DNA of 64,000 bases from Bacilli bacterium (lineage in GTDB: Bacteria > Bacillota_I > Bacilli_A > RFN20 > CAG-826): the NCBI GenBank assembly GCA_017447165.1, contig JAFSOD010000004.1:429267-493266 (forward strand), read 5' to 3'. Made by a program: the position numbers and the translations under genes. The notes below the pieces were generated by a model, which saw only the letters and a program-made list of their open reading frames with translations, was not told the DNA's origin and did not search any database. Position 1 is the stretch's first letter; each line of letters begins with the position of its first letter. This document shows, piece after piece, positions 52,258 through 61,264 of the stretch.

Positions 52258-54495
52258 ATGAAATTAAAAAACATTTTATTCATGGGAGTCGCTACCGCTG
52301 TTTTAGGTGTTGGTGTAGCCGTTGGTGCACATCAAGAAACTAAAGCTAGTGTAGTTCGTGCAGAAACAGAAACAACTGTTTATTATGCAGTTCCATCTGA
52401 AGTTGTCGGCTCTTACACAGTTAAGTTGAATGTCAAGCTACAAGGTGATTATGATAATTGGCAGTCATCAATTATGACAAAATTGCAACAATCATATGGT
52501 GGATACGACTTATATAGTTGTACATATACTGATTTATATGATGGCGTTGCTACTATGCAATTCCAACTTTATGATGGTGATAACTGGATAAGCCAACAAC
52601 AACCTATTGGTTCTTGGACTAATGCTGAAAGATATAATGGAAAAGTTTATGTCCATGATGATGGCTGGCATTCCTATGCCGCAGGACATGACACATATAT
52701 TCCAATGAGATCATCATTCTTCACTAACTGGACAGATGCTGCTGGTTCTATCGCTAGTGTAGATGCCAGATTCTGGGGTGATGATGGCTATTACTTTGAA
52801 GCATTAAGTCCTTTCTATCGCGGTGAAACCGGTGAAGGCTGGACTGGAACATTAACTTCTAGAACATGGAAACAAAGTACCCAATATGTTTACTTCCAAT
52901 TAGGTGGTGCTAAAGATTTTGGTGATAAACATCCAAATGGCCACACGCATCTTGTTTTCCATTATGGAGAATATACTGCTGATTTCTATAACAACACATT
53001 CGTTGAAAACCCAATGACTTTACGTTATTTCAAAGTCCCTGATGATAAATTTGCAGAATTAACTGCTGAAGATGGTGACTTTGATATGTTTGTTGAAGTT
53101 GTAGACCCTGCAACTGAGGACTACGGCTTTGCTAACTTTGGTTATCTCCACGTTAATCAAACCTTAAGCTCCACAAGTGATGCAATGAGATATTTCTTAA
53201 ATCATTTATCAAATGATTCTCGTGAATGGGAAATTAATAAAAGAAGAGAAATTCAAAACACATATTTTGAAAATGAATCTCAAAAAGAAGTGTTCTTTGC
53301 TACCGTTAGTGATATTAGCGATTCATTCAGTACAAATGAAAGTTTTGTAAATCACTGGTATTTCGATCATAACTTCTTTAATGGTGACTATGGACCAGAA
53401 AAACATTTCGATCAAGCAATCTCTACATACTCAACTCGTCCTGGTGATGGAGAAATGCCATTCAATAATGAAGGCGGATTCTTCAGAGGATGGTACCAAG
53501 GTTTAGGTGAAGGTGGTTTTGTTGCCTCTGACGGATTAAGATATCGTTTCATTTCTCGTCCATTTGTTTTAAGTGGTACAGGCATTATCAGCATTAAGAT
53601 GGCTGGTAAAGCTTCCTTACATGTTATTGATGCAACTCAAAAGAACACTGATACCCAAGCAGCTGACTTAGCTTGGATTGATAATAAAGCATTCAATATG
53701 TCTGGAAATACATGGAATATGGCTGAAAGTGGATTTAATACCACAGCTATGGTCTATCATGTTATCAACTTAGAAGCTTATTTAGGAAGAACTATTCAAT
53801 TAGCGATTTGTGACTATGATTATTCTGATTGGTCTGCTTGTTACTTTGATGAATTAACCGTGAATTATGCTGCTAGACCTGAATATCACGTTGATGTTGC
53901 AGTTCAAACCAACACAAACGGCACATATTATATCACTTATCCTGATATTTATATCAACTCCACTTGTAAGAGTGATGGTAACCAATATGGTGTTATTTAT
54001 AACGCAGGTAACTCCGTTAATACTGATGGTGAACACAGAATCCTTGATCACGTTGATGAATCCGATTCCTATGCTGCACATACTGTCTGGAAACAATATA
54101 TTGAAAGTGTTAGAGGTGGAGAACTTGGAAGTAACGTTTGTGACGTTCTTACATCTGACGAAGTTAAGGCTTTCTTAAACGCATATAACACTTTATCTGA
54201 AGATGCCCAACAAATCGTTTGTTACTCTGACGACTTCCAAAGAATTGGTTCTGGTGATTGGTATAACATTAACCCAACTGTCTTTGATGGCAATTCACAT
54301 TATAACTTAGGACACACCATTCAATATTTAGGTGAACTCAATAACATTTCTGTCAGTGCTTATAGTAATAGCTTATCAGTGCTTCTATTTGATGGCGCTG
54401 CTGGTAGGAACATCTCCATTATTATTATCGTAGGTGCTGCTGTGACTCTTACCTTAATGTTGTTCTTCATCCTTAAGAAGAAAAAACAAAAATAA
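52258..54495 (+). CDS. Membrane-anchored surface protein with two binding-like modules, LacI-controlled
   Basis: About 745 residues from ATG 52258 (SD AAGGAG, 12 nt upstream); the reading frame upstream includes the operator and is not coding. Signal peptide FMGVATAVLGVGVAVGAH. Two modules (~30-290 and ~330-540) share features with the four-module lipoprotein encoded at 48358, e.g. LGGAKDF, FVLSGTGIISIKMAG and YDYSDWSACYFDELTVNY. A helical region with one Cys pair, a membrane helix (~718-738) and tail KKKKQK follow. The operator directly before it ties it to fructan growth. Probably a fructan-binding surface protein. Confidence 0.75.
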   Translation: MKLKNILFMGVATAVLGVGVAVGAHQETKASVVRAETETTVYYAVPSEVVGSYTVKLNVKLQGDYDNWQSSIMTKLQQSYGGYDLYSCTYTDLYDGVATMQFQLYDGDNWISQQQPIGSWTNAERYNGKVYVHDDGWHSYAAGHDTYIPMRSSFFTNWTDAAGSIASVDARFWGDDGYYFEALSPFYRGETGEGWTGTLTSRTWKQSTQYVYFQLGGAKDFGDKHPNGHTHLVFHYGEYTADFYNNTFVENPMTLRYFKVPDDKFAELTAEDGDFDMFVEVVDPATEDYGFANFGYLHVNQTLSSTSDAMRYFLNHLSNDSREWEINKRREIQNTYFENESQKEVFFATVSDISDSFSTNESFVNHWYFDHNFFNGDYGPEKHFDQAISTYSTRPGDGEMPFNNEGGFFRGWYQGLGEGGFVASDGLRYRFISRPFVLSGTGIISIKMAGKASLHVIDATQKNTDTQAADLAWIDNKAFNMSGNTWNMAESGFNTTAMVYHVINLEAYLGRTIQLAICDYDYSDWSACYFDELTVNYAARPEYHVDVAVQTNTNGTYYITYPDIYINSTCKSDGNQYGVIYNAGNSVNTDGEHRILDHVDESDSYAAHTVWKQYIESVRGGELGSNVCDVLTSDEVKAFLNAYNTLSEDAQQIVCYSDDFQRIGSGDWYNINPTVFDGNSHYNLGHTIQYLGELNNISVSAYSNSLSVLLFDGAAGRNISIIIIVGAAVTLTLMLFFILKKKKQK

Positions 54496-54510
54496 TAACA
54501 ACTAAACTTT

Positions 54511-54536
54511 AAGCCGAGCAAGTTCTCGGCTTTTTA
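54511..54536 (+). terminator. Terminator between the surface protein and fructokinase genes
   Basis: AAGCCGAG/CTCGGCTT stem (54511-54518 with 54525-54532) and a T-run. Only 13 bases separate it from the fructokinase ATG, so no promoter fits between; fructokinase must depend on read-through. Confidence 0.85.
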
Positions 54537-54548
54537 AAAGGAGTAGAT

Positions 54549-55475
54549 ATGCTTATTTCTATTGGTGAAATCCTAGTGGACATCTTTAAAGATGGTAACT
54601 CTAAAACCACTCTTCCAGGTGGGGCTCCTTTTAATGTTGCTTGTAATGCTTTACTTTACACCAAGGAAGTAGGCTTTATTGGGACCATTGGAAATGATGA
54701 AGATGGTAGATTACTTAAAGCTACCGCGGAATCTAAACCATTTAAATTATTATTTTTAAAAGAGTTAAGTGATCGCTATACAAGTAAAGCGATAGTCTCT
54801 TTAGATAATGGAGAAAGATCATTTAAATTTGATCGTTCCTTTGGAGCGGATTATATCTTTGATATTAATTCAATTAACTTTAAGGATATTAAAGATAATG
54901 ACATTATTCATATTGGTTCATTAATGCTATCAGAAAAAGAAGGTAGAGAATTCTTCTTTGAACTAGTAAAGAGAATTAAAAAAGAAACTAACGCTAAAAT
55001 ATCTTTCGATATTAATTATCGTGACGACATCTTTAATAGTGAAGCTGAGGCTAAAGAAATATTTATTAAAGCATTAAAAGAGGCGGATATTTTAAAGTTT
55101 TCTATTGAAGAAGTTGAATTATTAACCAAAGAAAAAGATTTAGTTAAAGGTTTAAAAACTTTATTAAATGAAAATCAAATTGCAGTGATAACATTAGGTT
55201 CTAAAGGCTCAATTTATTATCATAAAAGCCATATAGTAGAAGTTCCTACTTATAAAGTTAAACCAGTTGATACAACTGGAGCGGGAGATGCTTTTTATTC
55301 ATATTTCTTAGCGTCTTTAGTTAATCACCCTGAATTTATTAATTGTGACAAAGAAATTATTCATTATCTTACTAGAGCAAATGTCGTTGGAGGACTTGCT
55401 ACTCTTAAAAAAGGAGCAATCAATGTCGCCCCTTGCGAAGAAGAAATTGATCAATTCTTAGCTTCTATTAAGTAA
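54549..55475 (+). CDS. PfkB-family fructokinase
   Basis: A 308-residue sugar kinase. LPGGAPFNVACNAL (substrate side) and DTTGAGDAFYSYFLA (anion hole, catalytic Asp) are the two PfkB signatures. Together with the GH32 genes it points to fructokinase, making fructose-6-phosphate from the fructose freed in the cytoplasm. SD AAGGAG. It is the last gene of the fructan locus and is followed by a terminator. Confidence 0.9.
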   Translation: MLISIGEILVDIFKDGNSKTTLPGGAPFNVACNALLYTKEVGFIGTIGNDEDGRLLKATAESKPFKLLFLKELSDRYTSKAIVSLDNGERSFKFDRSFGADYIFDINSINFKDIKDNDIIHIGSLMLSEKEGREFFFELVKRIKKETNAKISFDINYRDDIFNSEAEAKEIFIKALKEADILKFSIEEVELLTKEKDLVKGLKTLLNENQIAVITLGSKGSIYYHKSHIVEVPTYKVKPVDTTGAGDAFYSYFLASLVNHPEFINCDKEIIHYLTRANVVGGLATLKKGAINVAPCEEEIDQFLASIK

Positions 55476-55482
55476 TCAAATT

Positions 55483-55519
55483 AGAGCCTAAAATTTATAT
55501 ACAAACAAGGCTCTTTTTG
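55483..55519 (+). terminator. Terminator of the fructan locus
   Basis: AGAGCCT (55483-55489) and AGGCTCT (55508-55514) with an 18-nt loop, followed by TTTTTG. Confidence 0.75.
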
Positions 55520-55579
55520 TTTGCGCAAAATTTAATGCGCATATATAATATAGATATCTAATATCTAGAGGTATGTATT

Positions 55580-55900
55580 ATGTCAAGTATAGTGAATAAA
55601 GTAATTATAACTGTTGATGAAAATAGCATTAAAGATAAGATTTATTTGATAAGTGGCCAAAGGGTAATGCTAGATTTTGATTTGGCAGAAATTTATGGAT
55701 ATGAAACTCGTAAATTAAATGAACAAGTTAAAACTAATATAGAAAGATTTGGTCCGGACTTTATGTTTCAACTTAAAAAAAGTGAATGGGAATCAATCTT
55801 GAGGTCCAAAAATCGGACCGCAAAAACTTTATCTTCTTAAAGAAGATATTTGCCTTATGCATTTACCGAGCAAGGCATTTATATGCTTATGACTATTTAA
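55580..55900 (+). pseudogene. ORF6N-domain gene, truncated copy 1 (in-frame stop)
   Basis: It matches the first ~105 codons of the complete gene at 56257 (KDKIYLISGQRVMLDFDLAE in place of the corresponding block). A TAA at 55838-55840 interrupts the frame after residue 86. The same frame then resumes as RRYLPYAFTEQGIYMLMT and stops at 55900, where the leader of copy 2 begins. The first 86 residues could still be made as a small protein. SD TAGAGGT. Confidence 0.75.
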
Positions 55901-55912
55901 GAGGTGTTTAGT

Positions 55913-56236
55913 ATGTCGAATGTAGCAAACGAAGAACTTGTGATTGTTAATGAAAACAACATTAAAGAGAAGATTTATTTAATGCGTGGCCAAAAAGTAA
56001 TGCTAGATTTTGATTTGGCAGAAATTTATGGATTTACCACTAAAAGGTTTAATCAACAAATCAATCGCAATATAGAGCGTTTTCCTGATGGCTTTATGTT
56101 TCAAATTACTAAGGAGGAATCAAATTATTTGGTGAGGTCACAAATTGTGACCACGCGAATATGGACAGTCGGAAATAGCGGAAGCCGAACATCTATGCCT
56201 TATGCATTTATCGAACTAGGTATCTTATGCTTATGA
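55913..56236 (+). pseudogene. ORF6N-domain gene, truncated copy 2 (frameshifted)
   Basis: A second partial copy starting at ATG 55913 after SD AAGAGGTG. The ORF6N domain (MLDFDLAEIYGFTTKRFNQQ) is intact for about 100 residues. One base is missing near 56220 (GGTATCTTATG against GGCATTTATATG in the full gene), which shifts the frame to an early stop. The remnant ends at the same MLMT position as copy 1. It could give a 107-residue protein. Confidence 0.7.
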
Positions 56237-56256
56237 CTTTTTAAGAGGTGTGCATT

Positions 56257-57201
56257 ATGTCAAATGTAGCAAACAAAGAAATTATGATAGTTGATGAAAA
56301 TAGCATTAAAGATAAGATTTATTTAATACGCGGCCAAAGAGTGATGCTGGATTTTGATTTAGCAGAGATATATGGTTATGAAACACGATATTTTAATAGA
56401 CAAGTAAAAAATAATATTGAAAGATTTGATGCTGGATTTATGTTTCAATTAACTGAAAATGATTGGAGTGCGTTCTTGAAGTGCAAAAATTTCACACCAA
56501 GTTGGGGAGGTACTAGAAAACCCCCTTATGCATTTACCGAACAAGGCATTTATATGCTTATGACTGTTTTAAAAGGTGATCTCGCTATTAAACAAAGTAT
56601 CGCACTTATTAAGCTCTTTAAAACTATGAAAGATTACATTGAGGAAAGCGGACATTTATTAACAAACACCAACACATATATAGAATCTAGATTTGCAGAG
56701 CACGATAAAAGATTTGAAAACATTGAATCTAAATTAGAAATAGTGATGGATAATTTTATAGATCCATCTAAGTTTAAACACTTCTTGATTATGAATGGAG
56801 AAAGAATTGAATCAGATATCGCTTATAAGCAAATATATTCTTTCGCTAAACATTCTTTAGTAATCATAGATGACTATATCAATATCAAGACACTTTCTTT
56901 ATTGAAATCAGTTAATAAAGACGTTGAAATAACCATCATTAGTGATAATAAATTTAAAGATAAAGTAGATGATAATATGCTTAATGATTTTGAATTAGAC
57001 ACTGGCATATCAATTAAACTAAAACCGAATGAAGGAAGATTTCATGATCGTTATATCTTTATAGACTTAGGATATGATAATGAAAGAATATATCATTGTG
57101 GTCATTCCTCTAAAGACAGTGGTAATAGAATAACAACAATATTAGAAATAAAGGATTTGAAACTATATAAAGAAAAATTAGGAGATTTGATTCATGAATG
57201 A
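56257..57201 (+). CDS. ORF6N-domain protein with C-terminal phospholipase D-like domain
   Basis: About 314 residues from ATG 56257 (SD AAGAGGTG; GTG 56248 is less likely). The N-terminal ORF6N domain (~1-110), found in phage and mobile-element proteins, is thought to bind DNA. A helical linker (~125-170) leads to a C-terminal domain with HDRYIFID (~262) and HCGHSSKDSG, the pattern of a degenerate phospholipase D-like fold. It is the only complete copy of three tandem ones. Its end overlaps the next gene by 8 bases, so it is coupled to the MntA/HepT pair. Confidence 0.8.
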   Translation: MSNVANKEIMIVDENSIKDKIYLIRGQRVMLDFDLAEIYGYETRYFNRQVKNNIERFDAGFMFQLTENDWSAFLKCKNFTPSWGGTRKPPYAFTEQGIYMLMTVLKGDLAIKQSIALIKLFKTMKDYIEESGHLLTNTNTYIESRFAEHDKRFENIESKLEIVMDNFIDPSKFKHFLIMNGERIESDIAYKQIYSFAKHSLVIIDDYINIKTLSLLKSVNKDVEITIISDNKFKDKVDDNMLNDFELDTGISIKLKPNEGRFHDRYIFIDLGYDNERIYHCGHSSKDSGNRITTILEIKDLKLYKEKLGDLIHE

Positions 57202-57712
57202 ATTAAAACAAAAAAGAAAAGAATTAGGTTTAACTCAAGTAGAGGCCGCTAAGATATGTGGTGTTTCTCGTCGTTCTTTTCAATATTATGAAGAAAACCC
57301 AGAATACGAAGAAATGCGCAAGAAAGTTTTAGACATTATTGCTCACGCTCAAAAGAACCATATACTCGGACAAAAATTTATTAAGTTTAACTGCGCACAA
57401 ATTTTTAAAAACTATCCCGAAGTTAGGTGCGCTTATTTATATGGTAGCTATGCTAGAAAAGAGGCCACGTCAGAGAGTGATGTTGATATCCTTGTGGTGT
57501 GTCCTCCTATGGGGATGAAGTTATATCATTTAGCTGGTGAGCTTGAAGATGTGCTTGGCAAAACAGTTGATTTACAAACACATCGACAAATCGGCGATAA
57601 TGCGAATTTCATCGAAAAAATTTTGACGGAAGGAATTCTGATTTATGATAGTCGAAGACGAACTAATTCGAGTGGACTTTTTACTAAAGCAGATATCACT
57701 GATAAAACATGA
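57194..57712 (+). CDS. mntA: MntA-type nucleotidyltransferase antitoxin fused to XRE HTH
   Basis: A 172-residue protein. Residues 1-45 are an XRE helix-turn-helix (KELGLTQVEAAKICGVSRRS). The rest is a minimal nucleotidyltransferase with GSYARKEATSESDVD: Gly84-Ser85 and the metal-binding Asp96 and Asp98. MntA antitoxins AMPylate the HEPN toxin HepT. The fused HTH probably lets it repress its own promoter. The homologous part ends at about GILIYD; the last 20 residues lie in a 68-base overlap with hepT and may be a by-product of it. Confidence 0.88.
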   Translation: MNELKQKRKELGLTQVEAAKICGVSRRSFQYYEENPEYEEMRKKVLDIIAHAQKNHILGQKFIKFNCAQIFKNYPEVRCAYLYGSYARKEATSESDVDILVVCPPMGMKLYHLAGELEDVLGKTVDLQTHRQIGDNANFIEKILTEGILIYDSRRRTNSSGLFTKADITDKT

Positions 57713-57971
57713 TTTAGCAAATAAGTCTTACGAAGAATTCGAAAAATCGGATTTACTTGTTAGAGCAACAGCATTTTCCTTAGCACAAATTGGAGAACAG
57801 ATGAATAAACTAGATAAAGTATTTAAAGATCGTTATCCAGAATTGCCTTGGGGTGATGCAAGACGTATGAGAAATATCATCGTTCATGTCTATTCTAAAG
57901 TTGATGCTGCACAGGTTTACTCAACCGCAACAAAAGACTTAGATGTTCTACAGAGTACTTTACTAAAATAA
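57645..57971 (+). CDS. hepT: HepT-type HEPN ribonuclease toxin
   Basis: A 108-residue helical HEPN protein (DUF86 family). The active-site motif Rx4H is present as Arg76...His81 in MRNIIVHVYSK. HepT toxins cut RNA and are silenced by AMPylation of the tyrosine near the motif (Tyr83 here). The gene starts inside mntA in another frame (68-base overlap), so its translation probably depends on that of the antitoxin. Confidence 0.88.
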   Translation: MIVEDELIRVDFLLKQISLIKHDLANKSYEEFEKSDLLVRATAFSLAQIGEQMNKLDKVFKDRYPELPWGDARRMRNIIVHVYSKVDAAQVYSTATKDLDVLQSTLLK

Positions 57972-57998
57972 AACAGGATCTTCTTAACGAAAGATCCT
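57963..57998 (-). terminator. Terminator of the minus-strand glycosyltransferase gene
   Basis: AGGATCTT/AAGATCCT stem (57975-57982 with 57991-57998); the T-rich run (TGTTTTATTTTA) lies on the minus strand. The stop codon of the minus-strand gene is in the loop. It may also help end the convergent hepT transcript. Confidence 0.65.
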
Positions 57999-58991
57999 AG
58001 GTAGTAGCCAATTATATAAACAAGTGAGTATTACTAATAACGGGATTGCGATAAAAAATGACATCTTAAAGGCATCGATGAATAAATACATCAATGCAAA
58101 AACTGATGTCATTTTTATTATCGTAAATAATAATTCTTTAAGTACACGATTAAGAGGCTTTTGAGAAGGCTCTAAAAAATGCCAAATTGATAATGTTAAG
58201 GCTGCGCTTAATAAATAAGCTGGGAAGATAATTAGATGATGGAAACTATATCCAAAATGATATAGGGCCATAAGTGCTGCTATTAATAGAGATAAAGAGA
58301 TTAAAGACGGTAAACCCTGATAGGCGATAATACACTGGATATTCCATGTATCTTTAACATTTCTAAAGTGTGTCTTTTTATTATTATCTTCTGGATAGAT
58401 TAGTTCAATCTTCATAGGGATAATTGGATAATCTCTTAATTGGAAGGAAGTTAATTGATTAATTTCATAATCATATCTTCTACCTTTGATTTGAGTTAAT
58501 TCTTCTAAATATCTAACAGGGAATCCTCTTAATCCGCATTGGTCATCTTCTAAATATGTTTTAGTAGCTAAACTTCTTGTGGTTTGAGAGAAATAGTTAC
58601 CAAATCGACTTCTAAAAGGTACCGATTTATCAAAAGGTCTGATGCCTAAAATGCATTCATTATGCTCTTCTAAGAGTTTAGACATTTTAATAATGTCTTT
58701 CGTGGAATGTTGTCCATCTCCATCCGCGGTAATCACGTATTTAGCCTCAGGGAATAAACTAGGGATATTTTTATATCCAGTTTTTAAGGCTACACCTTTA
58801 CCTTGGTTATGGTCTAACTTGATATATTGGACTTTATCTTTAATTTGATTAAAGACTTCATCATATTGCTCATTAGAGCCATCATTAACCACAAGAACTG
58901 GTAATTCTTCTAAAAGCAAAGAATCAACAACTTTTATGAGCTGCTGATCAGGTTCATAAGAAGGGATTAATACTACGAAATCTTTTTTCAT
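57984..58991 (-). CDS. Membrane-bound GT2 glycosyltransferase, DPM1-like
   Basis: A 335-residue protein. The first ~210 residues are a GT2 domain with VLIPSYEPDQ, VVNDGS (~34-39) and TADGDGQH (~88-95), resembling polyprenyl-phosphate sugar synthases. Four hydrophobic helices (~220-335) follow. Such enzymes load a sugar on a lipid carrier for transfer outside the membrane. The gene overlaps the stop codon of the upstream nuclease gene (TAATG), so the two are co-transcribed; the reason for the pairing is unclear. Confidence 0.85.
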   Translation of the reverse strand: MKKDFVVLIPSYEPDQQLIKVVDSLLLEELPVLVVNDGSNEQYDEVFNQIKDKVQYIKLDHNQGKGVALKTGYKNIPSLFPEAKYVITADGDGQHSTKDIIKMSKLLEEHNECILGIRPFDKSVPFRSRFGNYFSQTTRSLATKTYLEDDQCGLRGFPVRYLEELTQIKGRRYDYEINQLTSFQLRDYPIIPMKIELIYPEDNNKKTHFRNVKDTWNIQCIIAYQGLPSLISLSLLIAALMALYHFGYSFHHLIIFPAYLLSAALTLSIWHFLEPSQKPLNRVLKELLFTIIKMTSVFALMYLFIDAFKMSFFIAIPLLVILTCLYNWLLPRIFR

Positions 58992-61195
58992 TATTTTTTA
59001 TGTTTCTTTATTATAAGGACTGAGAAAAATAGACATGAAGTTATAGATGTAACAATGATAATAATTGCGATAAAGCTATAATTATGTTCTTCAAATGTGA
59101 AATTATTAGCGTTATGAGCATAAGAATAATCTTCTTCTAATGGAGCATGGTCATTATTAGCGTGCGCCCAAGCTAAGTAACGATTATATTCTGCTGAATA
59201 TTTGGAATCACTTTGTAGCTTTGTTATTGTGTCAGTTTCACTGGCGTTTAAATTGAATAAGGCAACTTTTGCATATTTATATAAATCAGTAGATTTACAT
59301 AATCCTGTACCAGGTCCATCAAAAGAGGAATCGCCAATATGTAAATAACTAACCCCCCATTCGGTAATGGAGTCAGTGCTGCCTCCTGAACCAGAGACAA
59401 CATCGATTGATTTTAGATAGAATCTTTGTCCTGATGGTGAACTTATAGTAAAGGTAGATACAGTGTTATTAACAGTAATTTCGTATTCTGCTAAATCAGA
59501 TGTAGGGGTAAATGTAACTGAAGAAGTAACGTTTGTACTTACTGTAACCGTTGTGCTATCGGTATTATATTTTTTGGCGCTAACAACAAGTTTAGTAACT
59601 TGAGTTGCTTGCTTAAACGTGATTGTTATGGAACCGCTTTTGCTACCTGAGGAGAATTTTAACCCCGTCTTACCAGCAAAAATGTTTGCTGCTGATGTAA
59701 CGCTAGCAATATCACTTCCGCTACTCATTTTGCCATTAATAGTGCTTACATTTAGCGTACTTGACCCATCGCTAGAAGAATCAGTAAAGACTATGCTCTT
59801 AGTCGCTAGTGCTTTTTCTTTAACTAAGATTCCGGTATATGTAGCGTTAAGTCCACCATAGGTGACATTAACACTTGTTTGTCCTTTAACTAAAGGAGTT
59901 TCATCCCAAATAGCGGTACTAGTGACGTCGATTTCTTCTTGTCCATAAGTTGCGAATACAGATAAACCAGTAGATACAAAAGTATCTCCTTCTTCATAAA
60001 TTGATTTGTTTGGATTTCCAGATATTCTAATGCTATCTAAAGCAGACACTGTTATTCCGTTTACTTGGATATATTTAGTGACATTTCCACTAGAATAGGA
60101 ACCAGTAACAGAAGTGGTATTTTTAGTTAATGGGCTTGGAGACCAAGAAATATATTCAGTTACATTAGTCGTATATGTTGAACTATCTTTTTTAGTAAAT
60201 GTTGCGGTCACAGTTAAACCAGTAGAATTAAATGTTTCACCTTCTTTATAAACGGTCTTAGTTGGTGTACCAGTATAAGTTAAATTAGTTAATGTGTCTG
60301 GCTCAACAAATGGCTCATTTTTAAATACAGAGCGAGCATATTCTGGGTGGTCTATGTATGGGTTTCTATTATTTTGAACGCTATAAACAAGGTCGTTTCT
60401 ATGTGCTTCAAATTCATCAACAGGATCTGCTTCGTGCCAGGCAAGTAAAGTATCTAAATAACCCCATTTACCGCCCGAAGAGTCTGTTCCGTTTGTTAAT
60501 GATAAACTTGTTCCACCAGATCCATCACCATTATAATAACGAGTCGCCATATAGAATAACGCTCTAGCAACATCACCTTTATCAGAATCTCTAGGTTCAA
60601 ATACGCCACCACTAGAATAGTTATCGGTTTTACGTTTTTGAGTCCAGTCATCGACTGCTGTTGAACTGCTGTGTGTGGCGACAACAGCAAATGGATTATT
60701 ACTTCTAATATTGTTACATTTCCAGTCGCTTGCTCTTAAATGATGTAAATCACTATAAGCAGGAAGACTTTTGGTGTTAAATCCATTTGATTTAGCCCAA
60801 ATGTGCTCTTTATTCCAAACTTCATCGCCATCAGTATTAAAACCGCCTAATGATGTGCCCCATCTTTTTGCGGTTGAAGTGTTACCATTATAATCAGCGT
60901 ATAGCAGATACATATATGGATCTTCTTCATCAGTACCAGCTGGGGAGAGTTTATAATCTCTATCGGTGATTTTCATATCATTTTCAAGATTATCATAACT
61001 ACGTTTAGTGTGGCCTTTAATGATGTTATATAACGCTACCTTTAAAGTATCACCCTTCATAGAAGTGGTAATTGAACTGTAATAGTTAGCAGGAGCAGCA
61101 GCCTCGCCAACCTTAACTTCTTTTTGGTTATTAATTAAAACAAATGTCGAAAACAATAATGTCGACAATATAATTGGAGCGATTATCTTTTTCAT
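58991..61195 (-). CDS. Surface-anchored EndA/endonuclease I-family nuclease with Ig-like repeats
   Basis: About 734 residues from the ATG at 61195; GTG six bases upstream is less likely. A signal peptide (~5-24) is followed by an endonuclease I domain with WNKEHIWAKS (~124-133), DLHHLRASD (~150) and NNIRSNNPF, the His-metal core of secreted nonspecific DNases/RNases. Two Big_3 Ig-like domains (~300-465), a beta-domain (~470-605) and a helical Cys-containing module follow. A membrane helix and HKK end anchor it. It should degrade extracellular DNA for nutrition. A TATAAT box ends 11 nt before the ATG with no SD. Confidence 0.9.
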   Translation of the reverse strand: MKKIIAPIILSTLLFSTFVLINNQKEVKVGEAAAPANYYSSITTSMKGDTLKVALYNIIKGHTKRSYDNLENDMKITDRDYKLSPAGTDEEDPYMYLLYADYNGNTSTAKRWGTSLGGFNTDGDEVWNKEHIWAKSNGFNTKSLPAYSDLHHLRASDWKCNNIRSNNPFAVVATHSSSTAVDDWTQKRKTDNYSSGGVFEPRDSDKGDVARALFYMATRYYNGDGSGGTSLSLTNGTDSSGGKWGYLDTLLAWHEADPVDEFEAHRNDLVYSVQNNRNPYIDHPEYARSVFKNEPFVEPDTLTNLTYTGTPTKTVYKEGETFNSTGLTVTATFTKKDSSTYTTNVTEYISWSPSPLTKNTTSVTGSYSSGNVTKYIQVNGITVSALDSIRISGNPNKSIYEEGDTFVSTGLSVFATYGQEEIDVTSTAIWDETPLVKGQTSVNVTYGGLNATYTGILVKEKALATKSIVFTDSSSDGSSTLNVSTINGKMSSGSDIASVTSAANIFAGKTGLKFSSGSKSGSITITFKQATQVTKLVVSAKKYNTDSTTVTVSTNVTSSVTFTPTSDLAEYEITVNNTVSTFTISSPSGQRFYLKSIDVVSGSGGSTDSITEWGVSYLHIGDSSFDGPGTGLCKSTDLYKYAKVALFNLNASETDTITKLQSDSKYSAEYNRYLAWAHANNDHAPLEEDYSYAHNANNFTFEEHNYSFIAIIIIVTSITSCLFFSVLIIKKHKK

Positions 61196-61206
61196 ACGCA
61201 CAAAGC

Positions 61207-61251
61207 ATTATAGCATTTTTCATTAACTCTATCTCATTATTTTTGTATAAT
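61207..61251. promoter_or_regulatory. Divergent promoters for the nuclease and the small membrane protein
   Basis: Minus strand: TATAAT at 61212-61207. Plus strand: TTAACT (61223-61228), 17-nt spacer and TATAAT (61246-61251). Both start codons lie 11-13 nt from their -10 boxes, leaving no room for an SD sequence. Confidence 0.65.
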
Positions 61252-61264
61252 ACAAAATATATTT

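Noticed and set aside
29318-54495. Sortase (LPXTG) anchoring of the surface proteins
   Set aside because: None of the C termini contains LPXTG or a close variant before the membrane helix; all end in a helix plus lysines.
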